Source: Saccharospirillum impatiens DSM 12546 (GTDB lineage: Bacteria > Pseudomonadota > Gammaproteobacteria > Pseudomonadales > Natronospirillaceae). Taken from it: 64,000 nucleotides of DNA. Both the position numbers and the translations under genes were made by a program. The notes beneath the pieces are model-generated. The model had not been told where the DNA came from. It worked only from the letters and a program-made list of their open reading frames with translations, and did not search any database. The stretch is from assembly GCF_000423605.1 (NCBI RefSeq), contig NZ_AUIH01000003.1, positions 124,001 through 188,000 of the forward strand. The letters run 5' to 3'. Shown piece after piece: positions 8,871-17,510 of the stretch. The stretch's first letter is position 1, and every line of letters begins with the position of its first letter.

Positions 8871-8990
8871 CCGGTGGTAGAGATGTTCCTGCGGGGGTAT
8901 CTGAGTCATGGATGCCGAAGTTAAGCCTAGGTGGCGGTCCGACGTCTCGGGGTATTCACGGCGCCCCCGCAGGAGCATCTCTGCCACCGG
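8871..8990. repeat. Palindromic intergenic repeat element, copy 2 (inverted)
   Basis: Arms of 27 bases at 8871-8897 and 8964-8990 pair at 25 of 27 positions, the two exceptions being G-U compatible. Read on the minus strand, the arm (GATGCTCCTGCGGGGG), the CGTGAATAC block and the terminal CACCGG block line up with copy 1. The centre has diverged more and lacks the tight inner hairpin. An extra exact 8-base inverted pair, GAGTCTAG at 8740-8747 and CTAGACTC at 8820-8827, links copy 1 to the spacer. The pair fills most of the pepA-holC gap. Confidence 0.78.
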
Positions 8991-9119
8991 TCGCGGACTC
9001 AAGGTGACTGAGCCAACCCGAAACTTGAATTGACGCGAAGCAAACCAACGCCTGCCTCTCTCTTCCTGCTGCCCGCCGCTTTAGGTACCATGGCGTTTTA
9101 GCCGTAATGAACCCGACTC

Positions 9120-9548
9120 ATGACTCAGGTAGACTTCCACATTGTTCCGGTATTGCAGGCTGCTGACCGCTACGCCTACGCTGTGCGCCTGGTCAACAAG
9201 GCACGCAGTCACAATCACCGGGTATTGTTGGCGGTGGACGATGAAGCCATGGCGCGTGTCGTCAGCGAAGCGCTGTGGTCGAGCCCGCCGGAAAGTTTTC
9301 TCGCTCATAGCCTGCTGGCAGGTAATGACGATGACGTACAAATCGGCTGGCATGCGGAACCCGGCCAGCATCATGATGTCCTGGTGAACCTGGCGACAGA
9401 GATACCTGAATATTTCTCCCGCTTCGAACGCGTTTTTGAAGTCGTCAGCCAGGACCCGGCTGTATTGAATGCCACCCGGACGCACTATAAATTTTACCAG
9501 GACCGGGGTTATCCGCTGAAGCGGCATGATCTTAGGGACCGGGTATAG
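9120..9548 (+). CDS. holC: DNA polymerase III subunit chi
   Basis: This is a 142-residue HolC family protein, the clamp-loader accessory subunit that binds SSB and links it to psi. Typical features are the opening VDFHIVP, the region CRLVNKA-like (here VRLVNKARSHNHRVLL), the block SFLAHSL, and the end HYKFYQDRGYPLKRHDL. The start lacks a strong ribosome site, but homology begins at MTQVDF. It is followed with no gap by the next gene (TAG then ATG) and then valS, the conserved arrangement. Confidence 0.92.
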   Translation: MTQVDFHIVPVLQAADRYAYAVRLVNKARSHNHRVLLAVDDEAMARVVSEALWSSPPESFLAHSLLAGNDDDVQIGWHAEPGQHHDVLVNLATEIPEYFSRFERVFEVVSQDPAVLNATRTHYKFYQDRGYPLKRHDLRDRV

Positions 9549-10091
9549 ATGGACCAGAAAGATCCCCAACAGAGTCTGCTGAAAGACCTGGAAGACATCC
9601 GCCAGAGTCTTGACCGGATTGTGCGCCCGGAATCACAGATTCCGCTGCTCGACGAGATTGTCGACAAACGCAGCCCGACCCACGTCAACCCGGACAACCC
9701 CTTTTTGTCGAGCCAGTCGCTGTCGGAACTGATCCGCATCCGCAATGAAGCTGAAGCCCGTGCGGCAGAGGAACTGGCATCCCTGGCGCCGCTCAGACCA
9801 ATCACCGAGATTGTTCACAGTGAACAGCAACGGCAAGCCGTGGTGGAGCCCCCCAAACCGCCGCCGGCACCAGACCCGGAGCAAGTATTGGCGCAATTGG
9901 AAACCGTCTTCGATCACTGGATCGATGATACCGTGGCTAACTATCTGACGTTATTTGAACGCGACTTGCGAAACCGCTTGCAGCAGGACTTCCGGACACT
10001 GGTCAGTCAATGGTATGAAGACAATGACCTGCCCGTGCCCACCTCGTTCAAACGCGAAGACCCGGCAGATCCGTCCACACCAGACGATTAG
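9549..10091 (+). CDS. Conserved hypothetical protein between holC and valS
   Basis: This encodes a 180-residue acidic, soluble protein starting immediately after the holC stop. The N-terminus is helical ([18 protein letters not shown]), followed by IPLLDEIV and [13 protein letters not shown] linear motifs, a proline-rich linker ([11 protein letters not shown]), then a helical C-terminal part ending in an acidic tail. No enzyme motif is visible. Genes at this position between holC and valS occur in pseudomonads and relatives and are unassigned. A link to the replisome is suggested only by position. Confidence 0.8.
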   Translation: MDQKDPQQSLLKDLEDIRQSLDRIVRPESQIPLLDEIVDKRSPTHVNPDNPFLSSQSLSELIRIRNEAEARAAEELASLAPLRPITEIVHSEQQRQAVVEPPKPPPAPDPEQVLAQLETVFDHWIDDTVANYLTLFERDLRNRLQQDFRTLVSQWYEDNDLPVPTSFKREDPADPSTPDD

Positions 10092-10198
10092 TCTCGACTC
10101 CCTGTCCATGTATAATGGCAACTATCAAACTTCGGGGCTGGAGCCAGTATGGCACGCCCCGTTTATTTCACTGTCAGCCAAGCGAGTTAAGAGCCCTC

Positions 10199-13054
10199 AT
10201 GGAGAAGACGTACCAGCCGCAAGCGATTGAAGGCAAGCATTACCAGCGTTGGGAAACCAACGAATGGTTTAAACCCTCGGGTCAGGGCGATTCCTACTGC
10301 ATCATGATTCCGCCGCCTAACGTCACCGGGTCGCTGCACATGGGTCACGCCTTTCAGCAAACCATCATGGATGCGCTGACCCGCTACCATCGCATGAAAG
10401 GCTTCAATACGCTCTGGCAAACCGGCAGCGACCATGCCGGCATTGCCACCCAGATGGTGGTTGAACGGGAACTGGCGAGGGAAGGCAAAACGCGCCACGA
10501 CCTGGGCCGCGAAACCTTTATCGACCGGGTCTGGCAGTGGAAAGAACAGTCTGGCGGCACCATCAGCTCGCAGATGCGTCGCCTCGGTGACTCCGTCGAC
10601 TGGACGCGTGAACGGTTCACCATGGACGAAGGTCTCTCCAACGCCGTCCGTGAAGTTTTCGTGCGCTTGTACGACGACAAACTCATTTACCGTGGCAAAC
10701 GGCTGGTCAACTGGGACCCGGTATTTCACACCGCCATTTCCGATCTGGAAGTTGAAAACAAGGAAGAACAGGGGTCACTCTGGCACTTCCGCTATCCCCT
10801 GGCCGATGGGGCTACCACAGCCGAGGGTCTGCCCTACATTGTCGTCGCCACCACACGCCCGGAGACCATTCTCGGCGATACCGCAGTCGCGGTTAACCCG
10901 GACGATGAACGCTACCACTCGCTGATCGGCAAAACAGTCGACTTGCCGCTGCTGGGTCGGCGCATTCCGATTGTTGCCGACGATTATGTCGACTCCGAAT
11001 TCGGCAGTGGCTGCGTTAAAATCACACCCGCGCATGATTTCAATGACTACGAAGTCGGCAAACGCCACGGAGCAACGCTGGTCAATGTCCTCGACCAGGA
11101 TGCCTGCATACTGCACGCGGCCGAGGCTTACACCTACGACGGCAAACCCATCGAGGAGTTCGACGGCGCACTGCCCCAGGGGTATGGCGGACTCGACCGG
11201 TTTGACGCCCGCAAGAAAATCATCGCCGACTTTGAGGCACTTGGTCTGCTCGATTCAATTAAGGATCACAGCCTGATGGTACCTCGCGGAGATCGCTCTG
11301 ATGCCGTCATCGAACCCTGGCTGACCGACCAATGGTACGTCAGTGCCAAACCCCTGGCCGAGCCAGCCATAAAAGCCGTGGAAAACGGGGACATCGAGTT
11401 TGTACCCAAACAATGGGAAAACACCTATTTTTCCTGGATGCGGGACATTCAGGACTGGTGCATTTCGCGCCAGCTCTGGTGGGGACACCAGATTCCGGCC
11501 TGGTACGATAGCAACGGCGAGGTCTATGTGGGTCGAGATGAGGCCGAGGTGCGCAGCAAATACAACCTCGACGACAGCCTCGCGCTGACTCAGGACGAAG
11601 ATGTCCTGGACACCTGGTTCAGCTCCGCTCTGTGGACATTTTCGACGCTGGGCTGGCCGGAACGCGAAGACCTGGTGAAAACCTTTCACCCGACCGATGT
11701 GCTGGTCACCGGTTTCGACATCATCTTTTTCTGGGTCGCCCGCATGATGATGATGACCCTGCACTTTATTAAAAATGACGATGGTACGCCTCAGGTCCCC
11801 TTTAAAAAGGTGTATGTCACCGGGCTGATTCGGGACGAAAACGGGCAGAAGATGTCCAAGTCCAAAGGCAACGTCATTGACCCCATCGACCTGATTGACG
11901 GCATTACTGTTGACGATCTGGTCGCCAAACGCACCAGCGGTCTGATGCAACCCAAGCTGGCTGCTAAAATCGAAAAGATGACGCGCAAGAGTTTCCCGGA
12001 TGGCATGGCCTCATCCGGTACCGACGCCCTTCGTTTCACTCTGGCGTCGCTGGCCAGCCAGGGCCGGGACATCAATTTTGACGTCAAACGACTCGAAGGC
12101 TATCGAAATTTTTGCAACAAGATCTGGAACGCTGCGCGCTACGTGCTGATGAACACCGAAGGCCAGGATTGCGGTCAGAACGGTGGCGAGGTCGAACTGA
12201 CCCTGGCAGACCGCTGGATCATCTCCCGCCTGCAAGGGCTTGAGCAGGATGTCGAGCGTCACTACGCCAACTACCGGTTCGACCTGATGAGCCAGGCGCT
12301 CTACGAGTTCATCTGGAACGAATACTGCGACTGGTATCTGGAACTGTCCAAGCCGGTACTGTGGGATGACAATGCCTCAGCCGAGATTCAGCGAGGCACC
12401 CGTCGCACCCTGGTTCGCGTACTGGAAGCCCTGCTGCGCCTGGCACACCCAATCATGCCGTTCATAACCGAGGAGATCTGGCTGTCGATCCGGGAGCTGG
12501 CGGCGCGAGAAGGCGACACCTTGATGCTGCAACCGTTCCCGCAGGCCGAATCGACCAAAATTGATCCGGCCGCCGAGGCGGATATCGAATGGCTCAAGGG
12601 CGTCATTGTCGGGGTTCGCAACATTCGCGGCGAAATGAACATCGCACCGGGCAAAGCACTGCCAGTGCTGTTCCAGAAAGGCAGTACCGAAGACCGGCGC
12701 CGCCTCAACGACAATGAGAATTTCCTGAAAACCCTGGCAAAGCTGGAGCAGATTACCTGGCTGCAAGAGGGTGATGAAGCGCCAGTCTCAGCCACGCAAC
12801 TGGTCGGTCATTTAAAAGTTCTGGTGCCCATGGCCGGGCTGATTGATGTCGCGGCCGAGCAAGCTCGAGTGACCAAAGCGCTGGATAAGACCCGCAAGGA
12901 ACTGGCCAAGGTCGAAGGCAAATTGAACAACGATAACTTCGTATCGAAAGCGCCCGATGAGGTGATCGCCAAAGAGCGTGAGAAAGCTCAGGGCTATGCT
13001 CACAGCGCCAGGGAACTGGAAGAGCAACTGGAGCAACTGGCGGCGCTGAAATAG
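10199..13054 (+). CDS. valS: Valyl-tRNA synthetase
   Basis: This encodes a 951-residue class I synthetase that charges tRNA-Val. The HIGH-type motif is HMGH at residues 47-50 within [13 protein letters not shown], and KMSKSKGN appears near residue 550. The large editing (CP1) domain lies between them and a coiled-coil C-terminal arm ([17 protein letters not shown]) closes the protein. A frame reaching back to 10115 exists, but the E. coli-like N-terminus [11 protein letters not shown] fixes the start at 10199. It is the last gene of the pepA-holC-valS series and converges on the next gene eight bases away. Confidence 0.97.
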   Translation: MEKTYQPQAIEGKHYQRWETNEWFKPSGQGDSYCIMIPPPNVTGSLHMGHAFQQTIMDALTRYHRMKGFNTLWQTGSDHAGIATQMVVERELAREGKTRHDLGRETFIDRVWQWKEQSGGTISSQMRRLGDSVDWTRERFTMDEGLSNAVREVFVRLYDDKLIYRGKRLVNWDPVFHTAISDLEVENKEEQGSLWHFRYPLADGATTAEGLPYIVVATTRPETILGDTAVAVNPDDERYHSLIGKTVDLPLLGRRIPIVADDYVDSEFGSGCVKITPAHDFNDYEVGKRHGATLVNVLDQDACILHAAEAYTYDGKPIEEFDGALPQGYGGLDRFDARKKIIADFEALGLLDSIKDHSLMVPRGDRSDAVIEPWLTDQWYVSAKPLAEPAIKAVENGDIEFVPKQWENTYFSWMRDIQDWCISRQLWWGHQIPAWYDSNGEVYVGRDEAEVRSKYNLDDSLALTQDEDVLDTWFSSALWTFSTLGWPEREDLVKTFHPTDVLVTGFDIIFFWVARMMMMTLHFIKNDDGTPQVPFKKVYVTGLIRDENGQKMSKSKGNVIDPIDLIDGITVDDLVAKRTSGLMQPKLAAKIEKMTRKSFPDGMASSGTDALRFTLASLASQGRDINFDVKRLEGYRNFCNKIWNAARYVLMNTEGQDCGQNGGEVELTLADRWIISRLQGLEQDVERHYANYRFDLMSQALYEFIWNEYCDWYLELSKPVLWDDNASAEIQRGTRRTLVRVLEALLRLAHPIMPFITEEIWLSIRELAAREGDTLMLQPFPQAESTKIDPAAEADIEWLKGVIVGVRNIRGEMNIAPGKALPVLFQKGSTEDRRRLNDNENFLKTLAKLEQITWLQEGDEAPVSATQLVGHLKVLVPMAGLIDVAAEQARVTKALDKTRKELAKVEGKLNNDNFVSKAPDEVIAKEREKAQGYAHSARELEEQLEQLAALK

Positions 13055-13062
13055 CGCCTGGC

Positions 13063-13434
13063 TCAGTAACGCCGCTTGCGACCGGCAGGTTGTTTGGGGC
13101 GTTGCGGTGCCGGTTTTTCTGGCCGTGTGGGGGCTGATTTCTTTTTACTGGAAGGATCTGCCCTGTAGTCTTTGTTAACCGGAACCTTGGTTTTGGGTTT
13201 GTGACGTCGAATCATGGCGTAGTGAATCCAGCGAACAAACAGCAGAAAAACCAGGGCCCCGATCGCTATACCTCCCAACCAGAGCCACTGAATGTTTTCT
13301 GCCGATTCATTCATAAACAAAGCCATGCCCTGCACCCGATCACCCTGGTTAACACCACTCGACCAGACTGGCAAGGTGACTGGCATTGCCAGCATCAGTG
13401 CGGCAGCCGTTTTTACGGGGTTGAAATCAATCAT
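13063..13434 (-). CDS. Small membrane protein with basic tail, coupled to carbonic anhydrase
   Basis: The product is 123 residues with an N-terminal signal-like hydrophobic stretch, one clear membrane helix (WLWLGGIAIGALVFLLFVRW, about residues 50-69) and a long cytoplasmic-type tail rich in lysine, arginine and proline (ending PKQPAGRKRRY). No family is recognised. Its ATG shares a base with the stop of the carbonic anhydrase gene (TAATG), so the two are co-translated. The basic tail could bind nucleic acid, anionic lipid or protein; that is speculation. Confidence 0.7.
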   Translation of the reverse strand: MIDFNPVKTAAALMLAMPVTLPVWSSGVNQGDRVQGMALFMNESAENIQWLWLGGIAIGALVFLLFVRWIHYAMIRRHKPKTKVPVNKDYRADPSSKKKSAPTRPEKPAPQRPKQPAGRKRRY

Positions 13435-14087
13435 TATTTCGCCTGTTTCAACAGGGTTTTAATTCGATGATGCATGGTATCTCTCAGATCCGCATCGGCA
13501 TTGTGGGTCACACCCAAGTCTTTCAGAATGCCGTTATCCAGGCCGTAAATCCAGCCGTGCAGTGACACTTCCTGACCACGCTCCCAGGCGTTTTGCACGA
13601 TGGTGGTTTCGGCCAGATTCAGCACCTGTGCCATCACGTTGACTTCGCATAACCGATTCAGCTTAGTGGTTTCATCAGGCAACGCATCGAAATAACGGCG
13701 GTATATTTTAAGCACGTCCTGAATGTGGCGCAGCCAGTTGTCGATCAATCCCAGTCTCTGATTACTCAATGCAGCGGCAACGCCACCGCACCCGTAGTGT
13801 CCTGTCACAATGATGTGCTTTACTTTCAGTACGTCAACAGCAAACTGAATAACCGACAAGCAGTTCAAGTCAGTATGAACCACCAGGTTAGCCACGTTGC
13901 GGTGCACAAATACTTCACCGGGCATTAGCCCCATGATCTCATTGGCTGGCACCCGGCTGTCAGCACACCCGATCCACAACAGTTCAGGCTTTTGCTGACG
14001 CGCCAGTTGCTTGAAAAAATCCGGCTGTTCAGCGGTTATTTGCTCTGCCCATTGTCGGTTACTTTCCAGCAAATGATCCAAATTCAA
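13434..14087 (-). CDS. can: Beta-carbonic anhydrase
   Basis: A 217-residue beta-class enzyme interconverting CO2 and bicarbonate, about the length of E. coli Can. Zinc ligands are Cys41 and Asp43 in CADSRVPANE, and His97 and Cys100 in HYGCGGV. The C-terminal region WIYGLDNGILKDLGV is also typical. It is cytoplasmic, with no signal peptide. It is first of a two-gene unit with a small membrane protein. Bicarbonate supply for carboxylation reactions is the usual physiological role. Confidence 0.95.
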   Translation of the reverse strand: MNLDHLLESNRQWAEQITAEQPDFFKQLARQQKPELLWIGCADSRVPANEIMGLMPGEVFVHRNVANLVVHTDLNCLSVIQFAVDVLKVKHIIVTGHYGCGGVAAALSNQRLGLIDNWLRHIQDVLKIYRRYFDALPDETTKLNRLCEVNVMAQVLNLAETTIVQNAWERGQEVSLHGWIYGLDNGILKDLGVTHNADADLRDTMHHRIKTLLKQAK

Positions 14088-14231
14088 ACCGTCACTCCCA
14101 CATTTTTAGACGTTGTCAGTGCGCAACCCACTTGGTGTACGCTGGCTATCTTCACATTAATAAACCACAAGCCAAACAAGTAACGAGAGGATAGTCGCTT
14201 TAGCCGCAGCTGCGTAGCACTGTTGCCCGAA

Positions 14232-14639
14232 TTAAACCAGCCAGTACCCAATGAGAAAAAATCGTGCCGCTTTTCCCAGCGTCAACCAGAAAGCCGAAGC
14301 GGCTAACGGCATGCGCAACCACCCCGCCGCGACCGGCAGTAAATCACCCACAACCGGCAACCAGGCCATGCCCAGCAATGGCGTACCCCAGCGTTGCAAG
14401 TATCGCTCCGTTGCCCGGGCGGGTTGCCACTTCGAAGCGACCACCCCTGTCTGGCGCGCCCAGCGGGCGAGCATCAGCATCAACCAGGCACCCAGCACAT
14501 TACCCAAAGTAGCAACTAACCAATAAGCGAAAAAAAGATGACCGGATTGGCGCACCAGACCGATGAACAACAGCTCAGTACCCATTGGCCAAAGGGTTGC
14601 GGCGACAAAAGCAACCGCGAACAGAACTAAAAAAGACAC
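14232..14639 (-). CDS. yqaA: YqaA-family (DedA-like) membrane protein
   Basis: This encodes a 135-residue integral membrane protein of the YqaA branch of the SNARE-associated/DedA superfamily. It has hydrophobic segments at the N-terminus, middle and C-terminus, with the conserved GTELLFIGLV, ATLGNVLGAW and the loop YLQRWGTPLLGMAWLPVVGD followed by AGWLRMP. DedA-type proteins are implicated in membrane lipid recycling and proton-dependent envelope homeostasis; the YqaA subgroup is not assigned. It begins five bases after the flavin reductase stop, suggesting one transcript. Confidence 0.88.
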   Translation of the reverse strand: MSFLVLFAVAFVAATLWPMGTELLFIGLVRQSGHLFFAYWLVATLGNVLGAWLMLMLARWARQTGVVASKWQPARATERYLQRWGTPLLGMAWLPVVGDLLPVAAGWLRMPLAASAFWLTLGKAARFFLIGYWLV

Positions 14640-14644
14640 CGTAT

Positions 14645-15250
14645 TCAGCCGGGCCGGTCGATATCAAAGGTATCGCGAGTGGTGCTATAAGTGTTACCCG
14701 CCATTCGGCCAACAGCATCAAGCTTCTCGGTTCGAATTCGGCCCTGGTCATACAGTTCGTCCGCAACGTGAACCTGGATAATATCGCCCAGAACCAAACG
14801 CCCGGCCATGGGTTCGTCACCAAAACGCTGAAGGTCACGCAGGCGGCATTCAAAATGAATCTGTGCCTGGGCAATGCGGGGGGGCAGTACAGCAAGCGAT
14901 GGCGTGGTCGACAACCCGGCAAAACCGACTTCGCTGTCACCACGAGCCAGCGGCGCAGAGGTTTTGTTCATCGCTTCAACAACGCGATGACTGACAATAT
15001 TCAAGGTGAACTCCGGGCATTCCTGGAGATTCAGCACCGTGTCTTTCTCGCTGCCATCGGGTTTGCGCAACGGTGCAAACGCCACAATGGGCGGATTAAC
15101 ACTGACCAGCGTAAAAAAAGAAAAGGGAGCAAGATTCAGCACGCCCTGGTGGTTGCGAGTGCACACCCAGGCGATTGGTCTGGGCTGTATTGAGCCAACC
15201 ATCAACTTATAAATGGCGGTTGCGTCGAGATCGGCAATGGCCAGTTCCAT
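14645..15250 (-). CDS. Flavin reductase-like (FMN-binding) protein
   Basis: This encodes a 201-residue protein of the split-barrel flavin reductase-like family. Typical elements are the N-terminal GSIQPRPIAWVCTR, LAPFSFFTLVSVNPPIVAF, the DTVLNLQECPEFTLNIV block and a later LVLGDIIQVHV. Such proteins bind FMN and often reduce flavin with NAD(P)H for a partner, but many have unknown substrates. AGGATTG precedes the ATG. It lies between pdxJ and yqaA on the same strand. No monooxygenase partner is nearby. Confidence 0.87.
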   Translation of the reverse strand: MELAIADLDATAIYKLMVGSIQPRPIAWVCTRNHQGVLNLAPFSFFTLVSVNPPIVAFAPLRKPDGSEKDTVLNLQECPEFTLNIVSHRVVEAMNKTSAPLARGDSEVGFAGLSTTPSLAVLPPRIAQAQIHFECRLRDLQRFGDEPMAGRLVLGDIIQVHVADELYDQGRIRTEKLDAVGRMAGNTYSTTRDTFDIDRPG

Positions 15251-15322
15251 AGGGTCAATCCTTCAATGAAAGAACGTCAGCCCGAGCTGTCAGCCGGGCA
15301 ATCGAAGTAAACACCACGCGGA

Positions 15323-16063
15323 TCATATCGCCGGGTTTTGCGAACAGATGGACAAGTAGGCTTTAATCACTGAGTCCATGCCGCGCTCAATGCATTCCAC
15401 GGTCAAAACGTGCCCTATCGACACTTCCAGAATGCCGGGAATGGTCAAAAAATCCGGCAGATTGGTCAGATCCAGGTCATGTCCGGCATTAACGCCCAGG
15501 CCAAGACTGCGCGCCAGGTCCGCCGCTTCGCGATAATTGGCCAGCACGGCCTTGGCTGACGCTGTTTCATAGGCACTGGCATAGCCTTCGGTATAGAGTT
15601 CAATGCGCTGTGCACTGGAGTTTGCTGCCCGTTGCACCTGATCTGTGTCCGGGTCGAGAAACACCGAGCTGCGCACGCCTGCCGCGTGTATGCGCGCCAG
15701 AACGGTGTCGAGAAATGCCGCGTGCTGGCTGAAGTCCCAACCGTGATCTGACGTCAGTTGACCGGGCTCGTCCGGCACCAGCGTACACTGATCGGGTTTG
15801 ACGGTTTCCACCAATGCCAGAAAGTCTTCGGTCGGGTAGCCTTCAATATTTAATTCGACACCCGGATGTGAACGCAAGGCTGCTTTCAAATCGTACGCAT
15901 CCTGCGCCGTCGCATGACGAGCGTCCGGGCGCGGGTGAATGGTAATACCCTGTACACCGAGCGCGATGAATTTTTCAGCGAAATCGACGACATTTGGAAA
16001 GTCGCGACCCCGGGAATTACGCAGCAAGGCTATTTTATTAAGGTTAACACTCAGTTGTGTCAT
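15323..16063 (-). CDS. pdxJ: Pyridoxine 5'-phosphate synthase (divergent type)
   Basis: This is a 246-residue TIM-barrel enzyme that condenses 1-deoxyxylulose 5-phosphate with the 3-amino-1-hydroxyacetone phosphate unit to make PNP in vitamin B6 synthesis. Active-site blocks are visible: VNLNKIALLRNSRG, ITIHPRPDARH, LNIEGYP and LGVNAGHDLDL, then EVSIGHVL. The first blocks differ from the enterobacterial form (VNIDHIATLRNARG, HLREDRRH) and resemble, from memory, the Bacteroidetes-type subgroup. It is not in the usual recO-pdxJ-acpS context, so a second canonical pdxJ elsewhere is possible. Confidence 0.88.
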   Translation of the reverse strand: MTQLSVNLNKIALLRNSRGRDFPNVVDFAEKFIALGVQGITIHPRPDARHATAQDAYDLKAALRSHPGVELNIEGYPTEDFLALVETVKPDQCTLVPDEPGQLTSDHGWDFSQHAAFLDTVLARIHAAGVRSSVFLDPDTDQVQRAANSSAQRIELYTEGYASAYETASAKAVLANYREAADLARSLGLGVNAGHDLDLTNLPDFLTIPGILEVSIGHVLTVECIERGMDSVIKAYLSICSQNPAI

Positions 16064-16105
16064 TGAGGTTCCTGCATACTCTGGCGACCGATTCGAGCAA
16101 GTGTA

Positions 16106-16423
16106 TCAAACTTTACCGCTATCAAACTGCCAGCAAAGCCCACTTTCTGTGGTTTCATGGGTAAAAGCAGACAAGGTTCGATCGAGAAAGACGGCACTGG
16201 CAAAGAGCGCGAACAGCGCATCGTTTTCAACCAGATGTTCCTGTACCAAAAATTCAGCCGGCGATGGTTTACAGGCTTCGCAATAGCGCCGCCAGAGCGC
16301 ATCAAACTGCTCACAGATCGGAACGGGGAGATCAAACCACAGTGAGCCGTGTTTGAGCATCCAAACCCGGTGCACCCGTGGCTGCAAAAACAGCTGAGTC
16401 AGTGTTACCTGACGCGGCTTCAT
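16106..16423 (-). CDS. Hypothetical protein, overlapping thioesterase gene
   Basis: This encodes a 105-residue soluble protein with many aromatic and cysteine residues (WFDLPVPICEQFDALWRRYCEAC) and no recognised family. Its ATG overlaps the upstream stop as ATGA, which supports translation in this frame over the serine/arginine-rich alternative frame on the same strand. It is the fourth gene in the znuA-HAD-thioesterase series. Confidence 0.55.
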   Translation of the reverse strand: MKPRQVTLTQLFLQPRVHRVWMLKHGSLWFDLPVPICEQFDALWRRYCEACKPSPAEFLVQEHLVENDALFALFASAVFLDRTLSAFTHETTESGLCWQFDSGKV

Positions 16424-16833
16424 GCTTCCGCCGGCACCAGTATCCGGTAGTCACCGCTCAGTACCGCAACTGTATCGCCACTGGCATCCCGGGAAGACAC
16501 CTCAACCAGTGCGCGCCAGTGCCCGCTGAGTCGCCGGTCCGGTGGCGCCGTAAACCGGGCCTGAACGTCGAGATCAGACAAGGCTGCCTTCGGGTAGCGT
16601 ACCTGACCGTCTTTGATGGCGACCTGCTCAGGCAAACCCTGCAAACCCGCCCAACGCGCGGTGTGATACCAGCCGGCAATCACCAGCGCCGCATACTGGC
16701 TGCCGGCAAACAGCGTGCCTTTATCGTTGCGGTTACCCAACAAGGGGATGTGAAATCGGGTCACGGTGTCGTCGCTGCTGACCCATTCGATCCCCAATTT
16801 GGCCAGCGGCTCTATTTGGTCCAGTCGGATCAT
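16420..16833 (-). CDS. Putative thioesterase, YiiD C-terminal-like hotdog fold
   Basis: The product is 137 residues. The pattern starts IEPLAKLGIEWVSSDDTVTRFHIPLLGNRNDKGTLFAGSQYAAL, matching the hotdog domain found at the C-terminus of YiiD-type proteins; the NDKGTLFAGSQ segment opens the central helix. Substrate is unknown. A longer frame begins at 16917, but the ATG at 16833 overlaps the HAD stop as ATGA and begins at the domain boundary, so I take it as the start. Confidence 0.75.
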   Translation of the reverse strand: MIRLDQIEPLAKLGIEWVSSDDTVTRFHIPLLGNRNDKGTLFAGSQYAALVIAGWYHTARWAGLQGLPEQVAIKDGQVRYPKAALSDLDVQARFTAPPDRRLSGHWRALVEVSSRDASGDTVAVLSGDYRILVPAEA

Positions 16834-17510
16834 TTGCCAACCTCCGACCCGGCACCATCGAGCCAGCCGGGAAAAGCTTCCAGCGAGGTCAACGTTGCTG
16901 CCAATTGCCCGGCCCACTTTGGATCCGTTGGCAACAGGTCTGGTACATGCAGTACATTGCAGCCCGCTGCCAGGCCAGCCAGTACGCCATTAGCACTGTC
17001 TTCCACTACTAACGATCTGGCGGGAGCAACCTCCAGCCGGGTGCAGCCGGCCAGATACGGCTCCGGATGGGGCTTACCTCTGGTTACCTGATCACCCCCA
17101 AGCAACGACTCAAAGTACCCCCGCAAACCAGCACGTTCGAGTTTGGCCTCGGCCAGTGCAAGGCGCGTACTGGTGACCACCATTTGGCGTCGACCGGAAC
17201 GAGCCACATGCTCCAGTGATTCGACCACGCCGGGCTTCAGCACCAGTTCCGTCTTTGCCCGTTCGGTGTAGCGATCTCCAGTCTGGTCGATCCAGTACTC
17301 GGCGCTGTCTGCGGAATCGACATAGCTCAGGAACCATTGAATCAACCCGGCCCGGTTCAAACCGATGGTTTCGAGATAACGCCGCTCAGCGTCCGGTACC
17401 GGCCCACCATTGGCCATGACTTCCGTAAAAACCGCTTGCACCAGCCGTTCTGAATCCAGCAAGACGCCGTCCATATCCCAGAGTACTGCGTCCAATTCAG
17501 GTAATGCCAT
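16830..17510 (-). CDS. HAD-superfamily phosphatase/phosphomutase-like hydrolase
   Basis: A 226-residue HAD subfamily IA protein. Motif I DMDGVLLDSE is near residues 12-21 with both catalytic aspartates, motif II is VVTST, motif III lysine lies in GKPHPEPY and motif IV is VVEDSANGV. The helical cap follows motif I. This architecture is shared by beta-phosphoglucomutase and small sugar-phosphate phosphatases; the substrate cannot be read from sequence. Its start shares one base with the znuA stop (TGATG), and its stop overlaps the thioesterase start, so it sits in a tightly coupled operon. Confidence 0.88.
   Translation of the reverse strand: MALPELDAVLWDMDGVLLDSERLVQAVFTEVMANGGPVPDAERRYLETIGLNRAGLIQWFLSYVDSADSAEYWIDQTGDRYTERAKTELVLKPGVVESLEHVARSGRRQMVVTSTRLALAEAKLERAGLRGYFESLLGGDQVTRGKPHPEPYLAGCTRLEVAPARSLVVEDSANGVLAGLAAGCNVLHVPDLLPTDPKWAGQLAATLTSLEAFPGWLDGAGSEVGK

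Noticed and set aside
8810-9007. Small open frames on both strands in the pepA-holC gap
   Set aside because: They lie inside the palindromic repeat elements and mirror each other; no ribosome site or protein pattern.
11255-11950. 231-residue minus-strand frame inside valS
   Set aside because: It is fully antisense to a clear valyl-tRNA synthetase.
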